Assembly (NCBI GenBank): GCA_945901965.1
Contig: CAMDMN010000022.1
Location: 1-15,103, forward strand
Direction of reading: 5' to 3'
Origin: Legionella genomosp. 1
GTDB taxonomy: Bacteria > Pseudomonadota > Gammaproteobacteria > Legionellales > Legionellaceae
DNA: 15,103 nucleotides
This document shows positions 1-6,300 of the stretch, in pieces (positions within the stretch are counted from its first letter, which is position 1; each line of letters begins with the position of its first letter). Position numbers and translations under genes: made by a program. Below the pieces are notes generated by a model, which was given only the letters and a program-made list of their open reading frames with translations, was not told the origin of the DNA and did not search any database.

Positions 1-181
1 TATGGATACAGCGCAGCATAATCCAGGATTTCTGCACTCTAAGTAAAATCCTTGATTACGTTATCACTGCATCAAGGCTACAAATACTGAAAAGATTTTG
101 TTGAAATGAATTGACCAACAATATACTCAAAAAATAATTTTAGGTATAATATAAATCTAACTATCGCATATGGAGAAATAT
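1..181. other. 5' flank of ssb, no recognisable gene
   Basis: The three forward frames open at the left edge close at 21, 46 and 104, and none gives a peptide I recognise, so the tail of an upstream gene is possible but cannot be named. A 7-bp inverted repeat (CCTTGAT at 50-56, ATCAAGG at 71-77, loop of 14) follows the stop at 44-46 but has no T-run after it, so it is a poor terminator. No LexA-type box (CTG, ten bases, CAG) is present, unlike upstream of E. coli ssb. The candidate promoter is listed separately. Confidence 0.5.
111..150 (+). promoter_or_regulatory. candidate ssb promoter
   Basis: A perfect TATAAT lies at 145-150, 31 bases before the ssb start, but no good -35 lies 16-18 bases upstream of it (TATACT at 122-127 is poor). 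A good -35-like TTGACC at 111-116 pairs instead, at a 16-base spacing, with AATAAT at 133-138. Either could be the promoter. The region is AT-rich, so chance matches are likely. Confidence 0.4.
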
Positions 182-667
182 ATGGCACGCGGGATCAATA
201 AAGTAATTTTAGTAGGAAATGTCGGGGGAGACCCTGAAGTTCGTTATATGCCTAATGGTAATGCAGTAACTACATTATCAATAGCTACGAGCGAATCATG
301 GAAAGATAAACAAACAGGTGATAAGCAAGAAAGAACTGAATGGCATCGAGTCATATGTTTCAACAAATTAGGTGAAATTGCTGGCGAGTATGTTCGCAAG
401 GGTTCAAAATTATATATTGAAGGAAGCCTAAGAACCCGCAAATGGCAAGATCCACAAGGACAAGATCGCTATACCACAGAAATAATTGCATCAGAACTCC
501 AAATGCTTGATAGCAAAGGTGGAGCAGGATCATCATATAGCGAAGAGCCACCAATGTCACATCAGCAAGAAAGCAGTAGCAACACTGACACTAAAAGCAA
601 ACCAAAAGCCACAGCAACTGCAGCACAAGATGCGTTTGATGAACTAGATGATGATATCCCGTTTTAA
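182..667 (+). CDS. ssb: single-stranded DNA-binding protein SSB
   Basis: A 161-residue homotetrameric protein that coats single-stranded DNA in replication, recombination and repair. The N-terminal OB fold (about 1-110) begins MARGINKVILVGN and keeps the aromatic DNA-stacking residues W40, W54, F60 and W88 at the same numbers as in E. coli SSB. A low-complexity Ser/Gln/Lys/Ala linker (about 111-150) follows, then the acidic tip DDDIPF that docks partner proteins. The start at 182 is chosen because GGAG at 172-175 lies 6 bases before it; an upstream in-frame ATG at 170 would add MEKY and overlap that ribosome-binding site. The gene stands alone on the plus strand, convergent with the ribosomal-protein cluster, and is followed by an intrinsic terminator. 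Confidence 0.97.
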   Translation: MARGINKVILVGNVGGDPEVRYMPNGNAVTTLSIATSESWKDKQTGDKQERTEWHRVICFNKLGEIAGEYVRKGSKLYIEGSLRTRKWQDPQGQDRYTTEIIASELQMLDSKGGAGSSYSEEPPMSHQQESSSNTDTKSKPKATATAAQDAFDELDDDIPF

Positions 668-683
668 TTCCTGCCACATTGTC

Positions 684-697
684 AATCGTTAACGATT
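684..697. repeat. 14-bp perfect palindrome after ssb
   Basis: AATCGTT followed immediately by AACGATT forms a perfect palindrome 16 bases after the ssb stop, just before the terminator hairpin. With no loop it is more like a dimeric protein site than an RNA hairpin. Chance is possible. Confidence 0.4.
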
Positions 698-703
698 ATA
701 CCT

Positions 704-737
704 AAGGCCCTTTAATATAAGGGCTTTTGTATTTTAT
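704..737 (+). terminator. intrinsic terminator of ssb
   Basis: Arms AAGGCCCTT (704-712) and AAGGGCTTT (719-727) form a 9-bp stem with one G-U pair and a 6-base loop, followed by a T-rich tail (TGTATTTTAT). It lies 36 bases after the ssb stop. This is the clearest intrinsic terminator in the window. Confidence 0.8.
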
Positions 738-920
738 AACTGTTAATTTTTATTGCCATTTAATTAGGCTAAAATTAAAGCTTGAACTACCATTGATCAT
801 CAACAAACAGATTAATACAATTTTGAACCGAATATTTATGTCTTATACTGCAAATATGAAGAAAAATACAATTATCCAGGGCAAACCGTATCTTATGATC
901 TAAATATCAACTGCGCATGT

Positions 921-1006
921 CGTCATTGCGAACAAAGTGAAGCAATCTAGCGACCTTTGTGTGAACCTTAAGGCCACTGGATTGCTTCACTTTGTTCGCA
1001 ATGATG
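921..1006. repeat. 86-bp palindromic intergenic repeat element
   Basis: Two arms, 923-947 and 980-1004, are perfect reverse complements over 25 bases. Allowing G-U pairs the stem runs from 921/1006 to 950/977, and allowing two A-C mismatches it continues to 957/970, leaving a 12-base loop. The arm core (TCATTGCGAACAAAGTGAAG) resembles a palindromic repeat seen between genes in many bacteria, including Rickettsia and Legionella relatives, whose translation typically reads RHCEE..SDEAI; here the plus strand reads CRHCEQSEAI and then stops. That link is from memory. There is no T-run on either side, so it is not a canonical terminator. It carries no transposase and would have to move in trans if mobile. 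Confidence 0.75.
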
Positions 1007-1100
1007 GGTTTTAAAACATAAATAATGAAATACTATGCATTGATAGTAGCTTTTATGAAAAATAAATTAATTTATTAATTAATTAAAAACAAGATAAAAT

Positions 1101-1140
1101 TTGTGTTCAAATGAACGTTTTATACATTATAAAACGTTCA
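1101..1140 (-). terminator. candidate terminator of the alpha operon
   Basis: Perfect 13-bp inverted repeat (1112-1124 and 1128-1140, arm TGAACGTTTTATA) with a 3-base spacer, starting 47 bases beyond the rplQ stop. On the minus strand the stem is followed by TTTGAACACAAATTTT, only a partial U-run, and the stem is AT-rich. It is the best placed structure to end the rplQ transcript, but it could also be a protein-binding palindrome. Confidence 0.45.
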
Positions 1141-1187
1141 CTAATTTGATATTTTGAAATTTCTAGATTGAATGCTAACATCTAAAA

Positions 1188-1574
1188 TTATTCTTTTGAT
1201 TCTTCTTCAACAGCAGTTGGTCTATCAACTAGTTCAACTATAGCCATTGGTGCATTATCACCAGCACGAAAGCCACATTTAAGTACACGTACATAGCCTC
1301 CAGGACGTTTATTATAACGTGGGCCTAGAGTAGTAAACAATTTACCTACAGCGCTATTAGAGCGTAATGTATCAAAAGCTTGACGGCGAGTAGCAACTGA
1401 GTCAGATTTACTAACTGTAATTAATGGCTCAATATATCGTCGCAATTCTTTTGCTTTTGCAAGAGTTGTTTTAATAAGCTCATGCTCTATTAAAGAATTA
1501 CACATGTTCGAGAACATCGCCTTACGATGACTTGATGTTCGGCTAAATTTTCGACCTGCATTACGATGTCGCAT
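1188..1574 (-). CDS. rplQ: 50S ribosomal protein L17 (bL17)
   Basis: A 128-residue large-subunit protein located near the tunnel exit side of the ribosome, the last gene of the alpha operon. The start MRHRNAGRKFSRTSSHRKAM is the family's hallmark N-terminus, and the length matches E. coli L17 (127). An ATG at 1595 would add seven residues (MLLGVLK) with no family counterpart, while AGGAG sits 8 bases before the ATG at 1574, so the shorter start is chosen. The tail is acidic and Glu-rich (EEESKE), a variable part in this family. The 141-nt gap to rpoA is the longest in the cluster and holds a large inverted repeat, so rplQ may be partly uncoupled from rpoA. Confidence 0.96.
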   Translation of the reverse strand: MRHRNAGRKFSRTSSHRKAMFSNMCNSLIEHELIKTTLAKAKELRRYIEPLITVSKSDSVATRRQAFDTLRSNSAVGKLFTTLGPRYNKRPGGYVRVLKCGFRAGDNAPMAIVELVDRPTAVEEESKE

Positions 1575-1600
1575 TTTTAAAACTCCTAATAACATTTTAC

Positions 1601-1667
1601 TAGAGAATGTTTATATTTTCGATTTGAGAGCTTATCAGCAAACTAAACTAATTATAAACATACTCTA
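1601..1667 (-). promoter_or_regulatory. large hairpin in the rpoA-rplQ gap, with a weak promoter candidate
   Basis: Arms at 1601-1615 and 1653-1667 are reverse complements at 14 of 15 positions and enclose a 37-base loop. In the minus-strand RNA the hairpin ends about 15 bases before the AGGAG of rplQ. No U-run follows, so it is not an intrinsic terminator. A TATAAT (minus strand, 1651-1656) overlaps the upstream arm, with a weak TTTATA -35 at an 18-base spacing (1675-1680), so an rplQ promoter is conceivable. An RNA-processing site or a translational control element are alternatives. Confidence 0.45.
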
Positions 1668-1715
1668 ACTTCAGTATAAAAATAAATTTAATACTAAAAC
1701 TTTTCAATTTCTGTA

Positions 1716-2708
1716 TTAATCACCTAAATTCTCAGGCGGCCAATTCTCGAGTCTCATACCTAAAGATAAAGAACGAGATGCCAAAACATCTTTGATCTCT
1801 GTCAAAGATTTTTTACCCAAATTAGGTGTCTTTAATAATTCATTTTCTGTTTTTTGAACTAAATCACCAATATAATATATGCTTTCGGCTTTCAAACAAT
1901 TAGCAGAACGTACTGTTAATTCAAGATCATCTACTGGGCGTAATAATACAGGATCAAAGTCATTTCGAACTTTCTGATCAGCACACGACTCTTCAAATTT
2001 AATATCAACAAAAGAATGCAATTGTCTTTGTAAAATACTAGCAGAAACACGAATAGCTTCTTCAGGATCGATAGTACCATTTGTTTGCAATTCAATAGTT
2101 AATTTATCTAAATCGGTACGATTTTCAACTCGTGCATTATCAACAAAATATGCAACTTTCTTAACAGGAGAAAAAGTATTATCAATTTTTAATTTACCAA
2201 TTGATTTAACTGGAACTTCATCATCTAATAGTTTTACAACACTATCTGTAGAATGAAAACCAACACCCTTTTCAACCTTCAATGTCATATTTAATTTGCC
2301 GTTTTCATTCAAATTGGCAATAATTAAATCTGGGTTTAAAATCTCAACATCATGTGATAATTGAATATCAGAAGCTTTAACCTGGCATGGACCTTTAACA
2401 TTCAAAGTAAGAGTTGCTTCATTAGTAACTGTTAATTTAATTGCAATATCTTTTAAATTTAATAAAATATTAACAACATCTTCCTGAACACCTTCGATTG
2501 TACTGTACTCATGCAACACACCTTCTATTGTTGCCTCAGTAATAGCAGAGCCAGGCATTGAAGACATTAAAATTCTTCTTAATGCATTACCTAGAGTGTG
2601 ACCAAATCCACGCTCTAATGGCTCAAGAACAATCCTTGAATGATTAAGTGTATCAGACTGAACCTTAAGTACCTTAGGTGTCAGCATTTCATTAATATCA
2701 GTATACAT
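1716..2708 (-). CDS. rpoA: DNA-directed RNA polymerase subunit alpha
   Basis: 330 residues, as in E. coli (329). The alpha dimer nucleates assembly of beta and beta' in the core enzyme. The N-terminal domain (about 1-235) carries the dimerisation and assembly segment LEPLERGFGHTLGNALRRIL (28-47) and RTDLDKL (197-203). After a short linker, the C-terminal domain (about 250-330) begins FDPVLLRPVDDLELTVRSAN; R267 corresponds to E. coli R265, which contacts UP-element DNA, and the TPNLGKKSLTEIKDVLASR helices are intact. The first residues (MYTDINEMLT) differ from E. coli, as is common. CCGGAGG lies 9 bases before the ATG. It follows rpsD by 19 nt in the alpha operon, linking transcription capacity to ribosome synthesis. 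Confidence 0.98.
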   Translation of the reverse strand: MYTDINEMLTPKVLKVQSDTLNHSRIVLEPLERGFGHTLGNALRRILMSSMPGSAITEATIEGVLHEYSTIEGVQEDVVNILLNLKDIAIKLTVTNEATLTLNVKGPCQVKASDIQLSHDVEILNPDLIIANLNENGKLNMTLKVEKGVGFHSTDSVVKLLDDEVPVKSIGKLKIDNTFSPVKKVAYFVDNARVENRTDLDKLTIELQTNGTIDPEEAIRVSASILQRQLHSFVDIKFEESCADQKVRNDFDPVLLRPVDDLELTVRSANCLKAESIYYIGDLVQKTENELLKTPNLGKKSLTEIKDVLASRSLSLGMRLENWPPENLGD

Positions 2709-2727
2709 AAAGCTATGCCTCCGGTTT

Positions 2728-3348
2728 TTACTTAGAGTAAAGTTCTACAACCAAGTTAACGTTAAAATCTGCAGATAAATCACTCAAAGTTGGTGACGCA
2801 TTAAATGTACCTTTAAAAGTTCCATTATCTACAGTCAACCAATCACATGACGCTCGTTGTTCAGATAAAGCTACAGCTGCTTGTATTCTGCCTTGAGCTT
2901 TTGCTTTTTGGCGAACAGCTATAACATCCCCAGACTTAACTAAGAACGATGCTATATTAACCAAACTATCATTTACTAAAATAGATTTATGAGCAACTAA
3001 CTGCCGAGCTTCAGATCGCGTACTTGCGAAACCCATTCTATAAACTACATTATCAAGTCTACGTTCTAAAAGTCCCATTAGGTTTTCACCAGTTGAGCCC
3101 TTTTGTTTAGCAGCTAACTTATAATAGTTAGAAAATTGTTTTTCTAAGACGCCATAAAAACGTCTAATTTTTTGTTTCTCTCTTAATTGAACACCGTATT
3201 CACTTAAGCGTGGACGCTTTTCTCCATGTTGACCTGGTTGTTTTTCAGATCTACATTTAGATTTATGATCACGTACACCACTTTTTAATAAAAGATCCGT
3301 GCCTTCTCTTCGAGATAATTTACACTTTGGACCAAGATATCTAGCCAT
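2728..3348 (-). CDS. rpsD: 30S ribosomal protein S4 (uS4)
   Basis: 206 residues, the same length as E. coli S4. It is a primary 16S rRNA binder that starts 30S body assembly and forms part of the mRNA entry site; in E. coli it also represses the alpha operon by binding the rpsM leader. The N-terminus MARYLGPKCKLSRREGTDL and the segments YGVQLREKQK and RLDNVVYRMGF are characteristic, the last opening the S4 RNA-binding domain (about 96-160). The C-terminus DLSADFNVNLVVELYSK is typical. AGGAG precedes the ATG by 7 bases. It sits 16 nt after rpsK and 19 nt before rpoA. Confidence 0.98.
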   Translation of the reverse strand: MARYLGPKCKLSRREGTDLLLKSGVRDHKSKCRSEKQPGQHGEKRPRLSEYGVQLREKQKIRRFYGVLEKQFSNYYKLAAKQKGSTGENLMGLLERRLDNVVYRMGFASTRSEARQLVAHKSILVNDSLVNIASFLVKSGDVIAVRQKAKAQGRIQAAVALSEQRASCDWLTVDNGTFKGTFNASPTLSDLSADFNVNLVVELYSK

Positions 3349-3364
3349 TACTCACTCCTGATAC

Positions 3365-3763
3365 TTATACACGACGCTTTTTAGGCGCCTTACAACCATT
3401 ATGTGGGATGCCTGTGACATCTGTTATTTCTACAATTTTAAACTCTTGTGAAATCAATTCACGAATAGTAGATTCACGACCAGGTCCAGGTCCATAAATT
3501 AATACTGCAACTGATTTCATGCCATACTCTTTAGCAGTAGCAGCTGCACGCTCTGTTGCTATTTGAGCGGCATAGGGAGTACTTTTTCTTGAACCTCTAA
3601 ACCCAGATCCACCTGAGGTAGCCCAACATAAAGCATTTCCTTGACGATCAGTAAACGTAACAATAGTATTATTAAAAGATGCATGTACATGGACGATGCC
3701 ATCAGATACAACTCTTTTAACCTTTTTCTTAACTTTTTGTTGCTTTGCCTTAGATATAGCCAT
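3365..3763 (-). CDS. rpsK: 30S ribosomal protein S11 (uS11)
   Basis: 132 residues (E. coli 129). S11 sits on the 30S platform near the E site, contacting the 3' part of 16S rRNA. Signature stretches are GIVHVHASFNNTIVTFTDRQ near the N-terminus, GFRGSRKSTPYAAQ in the middle and the Gly/Pro-rich GPGPGRESTIREL, ending DVTGIPHNGCKAPKKRRV. The basic, Lys-rich N-terminus (AKQQKVKKKVKR) is usual for the family. It lies 18 nt after rpsM and 16 nt before rpsD, inside the alpha operon. Confidence 0.98.
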   Translation of the reverse strand: MAISKAKQQKVKKKVKRVVSDGIVHVHASFNNTIVTFTDRQGNALCWATSGGSGFRGSRKSTPYAAQIATERAAATAKEYGMKSVAVLIYGPGPGRESTIRELISQEFKIVEITDVTGIPHNGCKAPKKRRV

Positions 3764-3781
3764 CTTTTTTCCTACTTAAAA

Positions 3782-4138
3782 TCAATTGTTAGTTCCTTTG
3801 CGCCGCCCTTTTCTCGTACGTGCATTTGTTTTCGTTCGTTGTCCGCGCAATGGCAAACCACGACGATGTCTAAGCCCACGATAGCAGCCAAGATCCATAA
3901 GACGCTTAATATTCATAGTAACTACACGTCTCAAGTCGCCTTCAACCGTCATCTTTGCTATTTCATTTCTTAATAGCTCAAGCTGCGCCTCTGTCAATTG
4001 TGATACTTTTGCTGCTGGATCAATCTTATTTTGTTCACATAGCTTTATCGATGTTGTTCTGCCAATACCATAAATAGAGGTAAGAGCAATAACAACATGC
4101 TTGTTGTCAGCTATGTTAACACCTGCAATACGAGCCAT
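3782..4138 (-). CDS. rpsM: 30S ribosomal protein S13 (uS13)
   Basis: 118 residues, as in E. coli. S13 lies in the 30S head, forms bridges to the 50S subunit and its tail reaches the P-site tRNA. The start MARIAGVNIADNKHVVIALTS, the helix-two-turn-helix segment with YGIGRTTSIKLCEQ and the basic C-terminal RGLRHRRGLPLRGQRTKTNA all fit; the last residues (KGRRKGTNN) are less lysine-rich than in E. coli. GGAG precedes the ATG by 7 bases. It is the first gene of the alpha operon, after a 79-nt gap from rpmJ. Confidence 0.98.
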   Translation of the reverse strand: MARIAGVNIADNKHVVIALTSIYGIGRTTSIKLCEQNKIDPAAKVSQLTEAQLELLRNEIAKMTVEGDLRRVVTMNIKRLMDLGCYRGLRHRRGLPLRGQRTKTNARTRKGRRKGTNN

Positions 4139-4217
4139 TAATATCTCCGCACGTTATTTCTCTCTGTCGAAAGGGACAGAAGGATACTAGTTTAATCAAT
4201 TAAAATCAAGTAAGGTT
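4139..4217 (-). promoter_or_regulatory. leader region of the alpha operon
   Basis: A 79-nt gap between rpmJ and rpsM. In the minus-strand RNA it can form a 6-bp hairpin (4175-4180 with 4163-4168, TCTGTC/GACAGA, 6-base loop) shortly before the rpsM ribosome-binding site. In E. coli this same junction carries the alpha promoter and the pseudoknot that S4 binds to block rpsM translation. I could not identify a convincing promoter or reconstruct the pseudoknot here, so the regulatory role is inferred from position. Confidence 0.4.
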
Positions 4218-4331
4218 TTAACCTTGTCTTTGTTTATGTCGCGCATCTTTACAAATTACTCGTATAGTTCCGCTTCTTTTTATTACGTTGCAGTTACGAC
4301 AAATGCGTTTTACTGATGCTCTAACTTTCAT
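4218..4331 (-). CDS. rpmJ: 50S ribosomal protein L36 (bL36)
   Basis: A 37-residue zinc-ribbon protein, the smallest of the large subunit, bound to 23S rRNA near the base of the stalk region. The sequence starts MKVRASVKRICRNC and ends KDARHKQRQG, the standard form. The zinc ligands C11, C14, C27 and H32 are all present, so this is the metal-binding type. GGAG lies 8 bases before the ATG. It is placed 16 nt after secY and before rpsM, the gammaproteobacterial position, with no infA between. Confidence 0.97.
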   Translation of the reverse strand: MKVRASVKRICRNCNVIKRSGTIRVICKDARHKQRQG

Positions 4332-4347
4332 TACAAACTCCAAAAAA

Positions 4348-5682
4348 TTACAATAGACCAGGTAATTTTGTACCTTTAAAATTAGCCTTTTTCATTAGTG
4401 ACTCATATTGTTGCGTCATCATATGCGCTTGTATTTGAGCTACAAAATCCATAATCACTACAACAATAATCAATAATGACGTTCCACCAAAATAAAATGG
4501 TACATGCCAGGTATACATTAAAATTTGCGGCAATAAACATACTAAGACTAAGTATATTGATCCCACTAAAGTAAGCTTTGTCATAACTGTATCAACATAT
4601 TTTGATGTCTGTTCACCAGGTCTTATACCAGGAATATATGCACCAGATTTTTTTAAATTATCAGCTGTATCTTTAGGATTGAAAACCAAAGCTGTATAAA
4701 AAAATGCAAAGAACACTATTGCGACCGCATAAACAATCAAATATAAAGGTTGTCCAGGAGACAATGCCATACCAATATCAGCCAACCAGTCCATACCTTT
4801 ACCACGTGCAAAAAACTGCGCTAGCGTGGCTGGTAGCAATATTATACTTGAAGCAAATATTGGTGGTATAACTCCAGCAATATTTACTTTTAAAGGTAAA
4901 TGACTAGTTTGTGCAGCATAAACTTTTCTACCTTGTGTTCTTTGTGCATAATTAACTCTAATTCTACGCTGGCCACGTTCCATAAATACTACAAAACCAG
5001 TAACCAATACCACAATTAGAGCTATTAATAATAATGTTAAGGCCTGCATCTGTCCTTCTTTTACTTGTTGTAAAATAGATGCAACAGCGTTTGGCATAGA
5101 AGACACAATACCTGAAAAAATAATTAAAGAAATACCATTCCCAATACCTTTCTCAGTAATCTGCTCACCTAACCACATAAGAAACATAGTTCCAGTTACT
5201 AAAGTAACAACCGCGATAATATAAAAAGATAAATCAGGTTGCAAAGCAATTTGTTGTCCAGCAAGCCATTTTGCCATACCGAATGACTGAAAGACTGATA
5301 AAATCAACGTCAAATATCTAGTATATTGATTTATCTTGCGTCGTCCAGACTCTCCCTCTTTCTTTAACTGCTCAAGAGTTGGTACAACTACTGTAAATAA
5401 TTGTATCATTATAGATGCTGAAATATAAGGCATTATTCCTATAGCAAAGACAGTAACTCTAGATAAAGCACCGCCTGAAAACATATTAAAAAGGCCAAAT
5501 ATTGTATTTTGTTGTTCACTAAAAAAATTTGCTAGTTTCTGTGGATCAAGACCTGGGACTGGTATATGTGCCCCAAGTCTGTAAACTAATATCGCAAGAA
5601 TTACAAACATCAATCTAGATTTAAGTTCAGCTAAACCGCCGCCTGATTGTCCAGAAGAAATTTTAGAATTTTTTATATTCAC
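4348..5682 (-). CDS. secY: protein translocase subunit SecY
   Basis: 444 residues (E. coli 443), the channel-forming subunit of the SecYEG inner-membrane translocon that passes unfolded proteins from SecA or the ribosome. About ten hydrophobic segments are visible, the first at about 24-40. The plug-region sequence TIFGLFNMFSGGALSRVTVF (60-79) follows, with IMPYISASIM after it. The cytosolic C4 loop (MERGQRRIRVNYAQR, 234-248) and C5 loop (IPGIRPGEQTSKY, with R354 matching the essential Arg357 of E. coli) are intact, as is the C-terminal YESLMKKANFKG. The start codon is GTG, overlapping the rplO stop by 4 bases (GTGA); no ATG is in frame before residue 25, so translation probably depends on coupling to rplO. 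Confidence 0.98.
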   Translation of the reverse strand: MNIKNSKISSGQSGGGLAELKSRLMFVILAILVYRLGAHIPVPGLDPQKLANFFSEQQNTIFGLFNMFSGGALSRVTVFAIGIMPYISASIMIQLFTVVVPTLEQLKKEGESGRRKINQYTRYLTLILSVFQSFGMAKWLAGQQIALQPDLSFYIIAVVTLVTGTMFLMWLGEQITEKGIGNGISLIIFSGIVSSMPNAVASILQQVKEGQMQALTLLLIALIVVLVTGFVVFMERGQRRIRVNYAQRTQGRKVYAAQTSHLPLKVNIAGVIPPIFASSIILLPATLAQFFARGKGMDWLADIGMALSPGQPLYLIVYAVAIVFFAFFYTALVFNPKDTADNLKKSGAYIPGIRPGEQTSKYVDTVMTKLTLVGSIYLVLVCLLPQILMYTWHVPFYFGGTSLLIIVVVIMDFVAQIQAHMMTQQYESLMKKANFKGTKLPGLL

Positions 5683-6113
5683 GCTTCTATGCTTCCGCCT
5701 AAATCTTCTATAATTTTTCTAGCTCCTTTGGTTAAGCGTAGTCCTTTTAGTTTAATTGCTTTTGTAAGCTCACCTGACAAAATAATCTTAACATCTTTAA
5801 TAGCTTTAGATATAAGTCCTGCATCTTTCAAAGCATTAAGATCTATTATATCAACATTAAGTTTTTCAAGCTCAGACAAATTAATTTCATCTATAGTTTT
5901 ACCAACACGCGACCTAAAACCCATTTTTGGTAGTCGGCGTTGAATAGGCATTTGTCCGCCTTCAAAATTAATTTTATGGTATCCACCAGCACGAGCTTTT
6001 TGACCTTTGTGGCCTTTACCGCTGGTCTTACCTAAGCCTGAACCAATACCTCTTCCTACTCTTCTTCGTGGAGGTTTTGAGCCTAAATCTGGAGATAAAG
6101 TATTTAAATTCAT
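5679..6113 (-). CDS. rplO: 50S ribosomal protein L15 (uL15)
   Basis: 144 residues, the same as E. coli. L15 binds 23S rRNA late in 50S assembly and threads a long extended Gly/Arg-rich arm into the subunit core. The start MNLNTLSPDLGSK, the loop RVGRGIGSGLGKTSGKGHKG (about 22-41) and FEGGQMPIQRRLPKMGF are diagnostic; the globular C-terminal domain ends TKGARKIIEDLGGSIEA. ATG at 6113 is preferred over a GTG at 6122 because it matches the family start and GAGGAG sits 8 bases upstream. It overlaps the rpmD stop and the secY start by 4 bases each. Confidence 0.97.
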   Translation of the reverse strand: MNLNTLSPDLGSKPPRRRVGRGIGSGLGKTSGKGHKGQKARAGGYHKINFEGGQMPIQRRLPKMGFRSRVGKTIDEINLSELEKLNVDIIDLNALKDAGLISKAIKDVKIILSGELTKAIKLKGLRLTKGARKIIEDLGGSIEA

Positions 6114-6298
6114 TTTACACACTCCTCGACATTAACGAGATAATCAATCTTAGATATCATGCCACGAATAGCAGGTATATCACGATGAACAATTGTTGAA
6201 TTTATTCTCTTCAATCCCAATTGCTTAGCAATAACAATATGTTTAGGTATTCGTCCAATTAGACTTTTAACCAATTTTATTTTGATTGTTTTTTCCAT
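6110..6298 (-). CDS. rpmD: 50S ribosomal protein L30 (uL30)
   Basis: 62 residues (E. coli 59), a small alpha/beta protein on the 50S surface. KLVKSLIGRIPKHIVIAKQLGLKRIN (as two parts: residues about 8-17 and 18-33) is the family core, and TIVHRDIPAIRGMISKIDYLV is the conserved second half. It starts 2 nt after the rpsE stop and ends in an ATGA overlap with rplO, so it is tightly coupled on both sides. Confidence 0.96.
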   Translation of the reverse strand: MEKTIKIKLVKSLIGRIPKHIVIAKQLGLKRINSTIVHRDIPAIRGMISKIDYLVNVEECVK

Positions 6299-6300
6299 TT

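Larger units (their letters stand above)
668..1187. other. 520-bp convergent intergenic region
   Basis: This region between the ends of ssb and rplQ holds the ssb terminator, an 86-bp palindromic element (921-1006), an AT-rich palindrome (1061-1076, AATAAATT/AATTTATT) and a 13-bp inverted repeat near rplQ (1112-1140). The only reading frame with a protein-like look is a startless plus-strand frame, 816-950, which runs into the palindromic element. A 21-codon ATG frame at 838-903 lacks support. I see no convincing gene. Confidence 0.6.

Noticed and set aside
50..77. CCTTGAT/ATCAAGG hairpin as terminator of an upstream gene
   Set aside because: No T-run follows and no upstream gene can be recognised; kept only as a note in the flank entry.
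743..778. TTAATTTT/AAAATTAA inverted repeat with inner GCC/GGC
   Set aside because: Pure A/T outer arms in AT-rich DNA with a loose, bulged structure; likely chance.
838..903. 21-codon ATG frame in the ssb-rplQ gap
   Set aside because: No ribosome-binding site and no recognisable peptide; it overlaps another open frame of equal weight.
1061..1086. AT-only palindrome and TTAATTAATTAA run
   Set aside because: Low-complexity sequence; such palindromes are expected in AT-rich intergenic DNA.
3641..3973. 110-codon plus-strand open frame antisense to rpsK and rpsM
   Set aside because: It lies wholly opposite two highly conserved genes, has no ribosome-binding site of note, and its peptide is a low-complexity shadow of the minus-strand codons.
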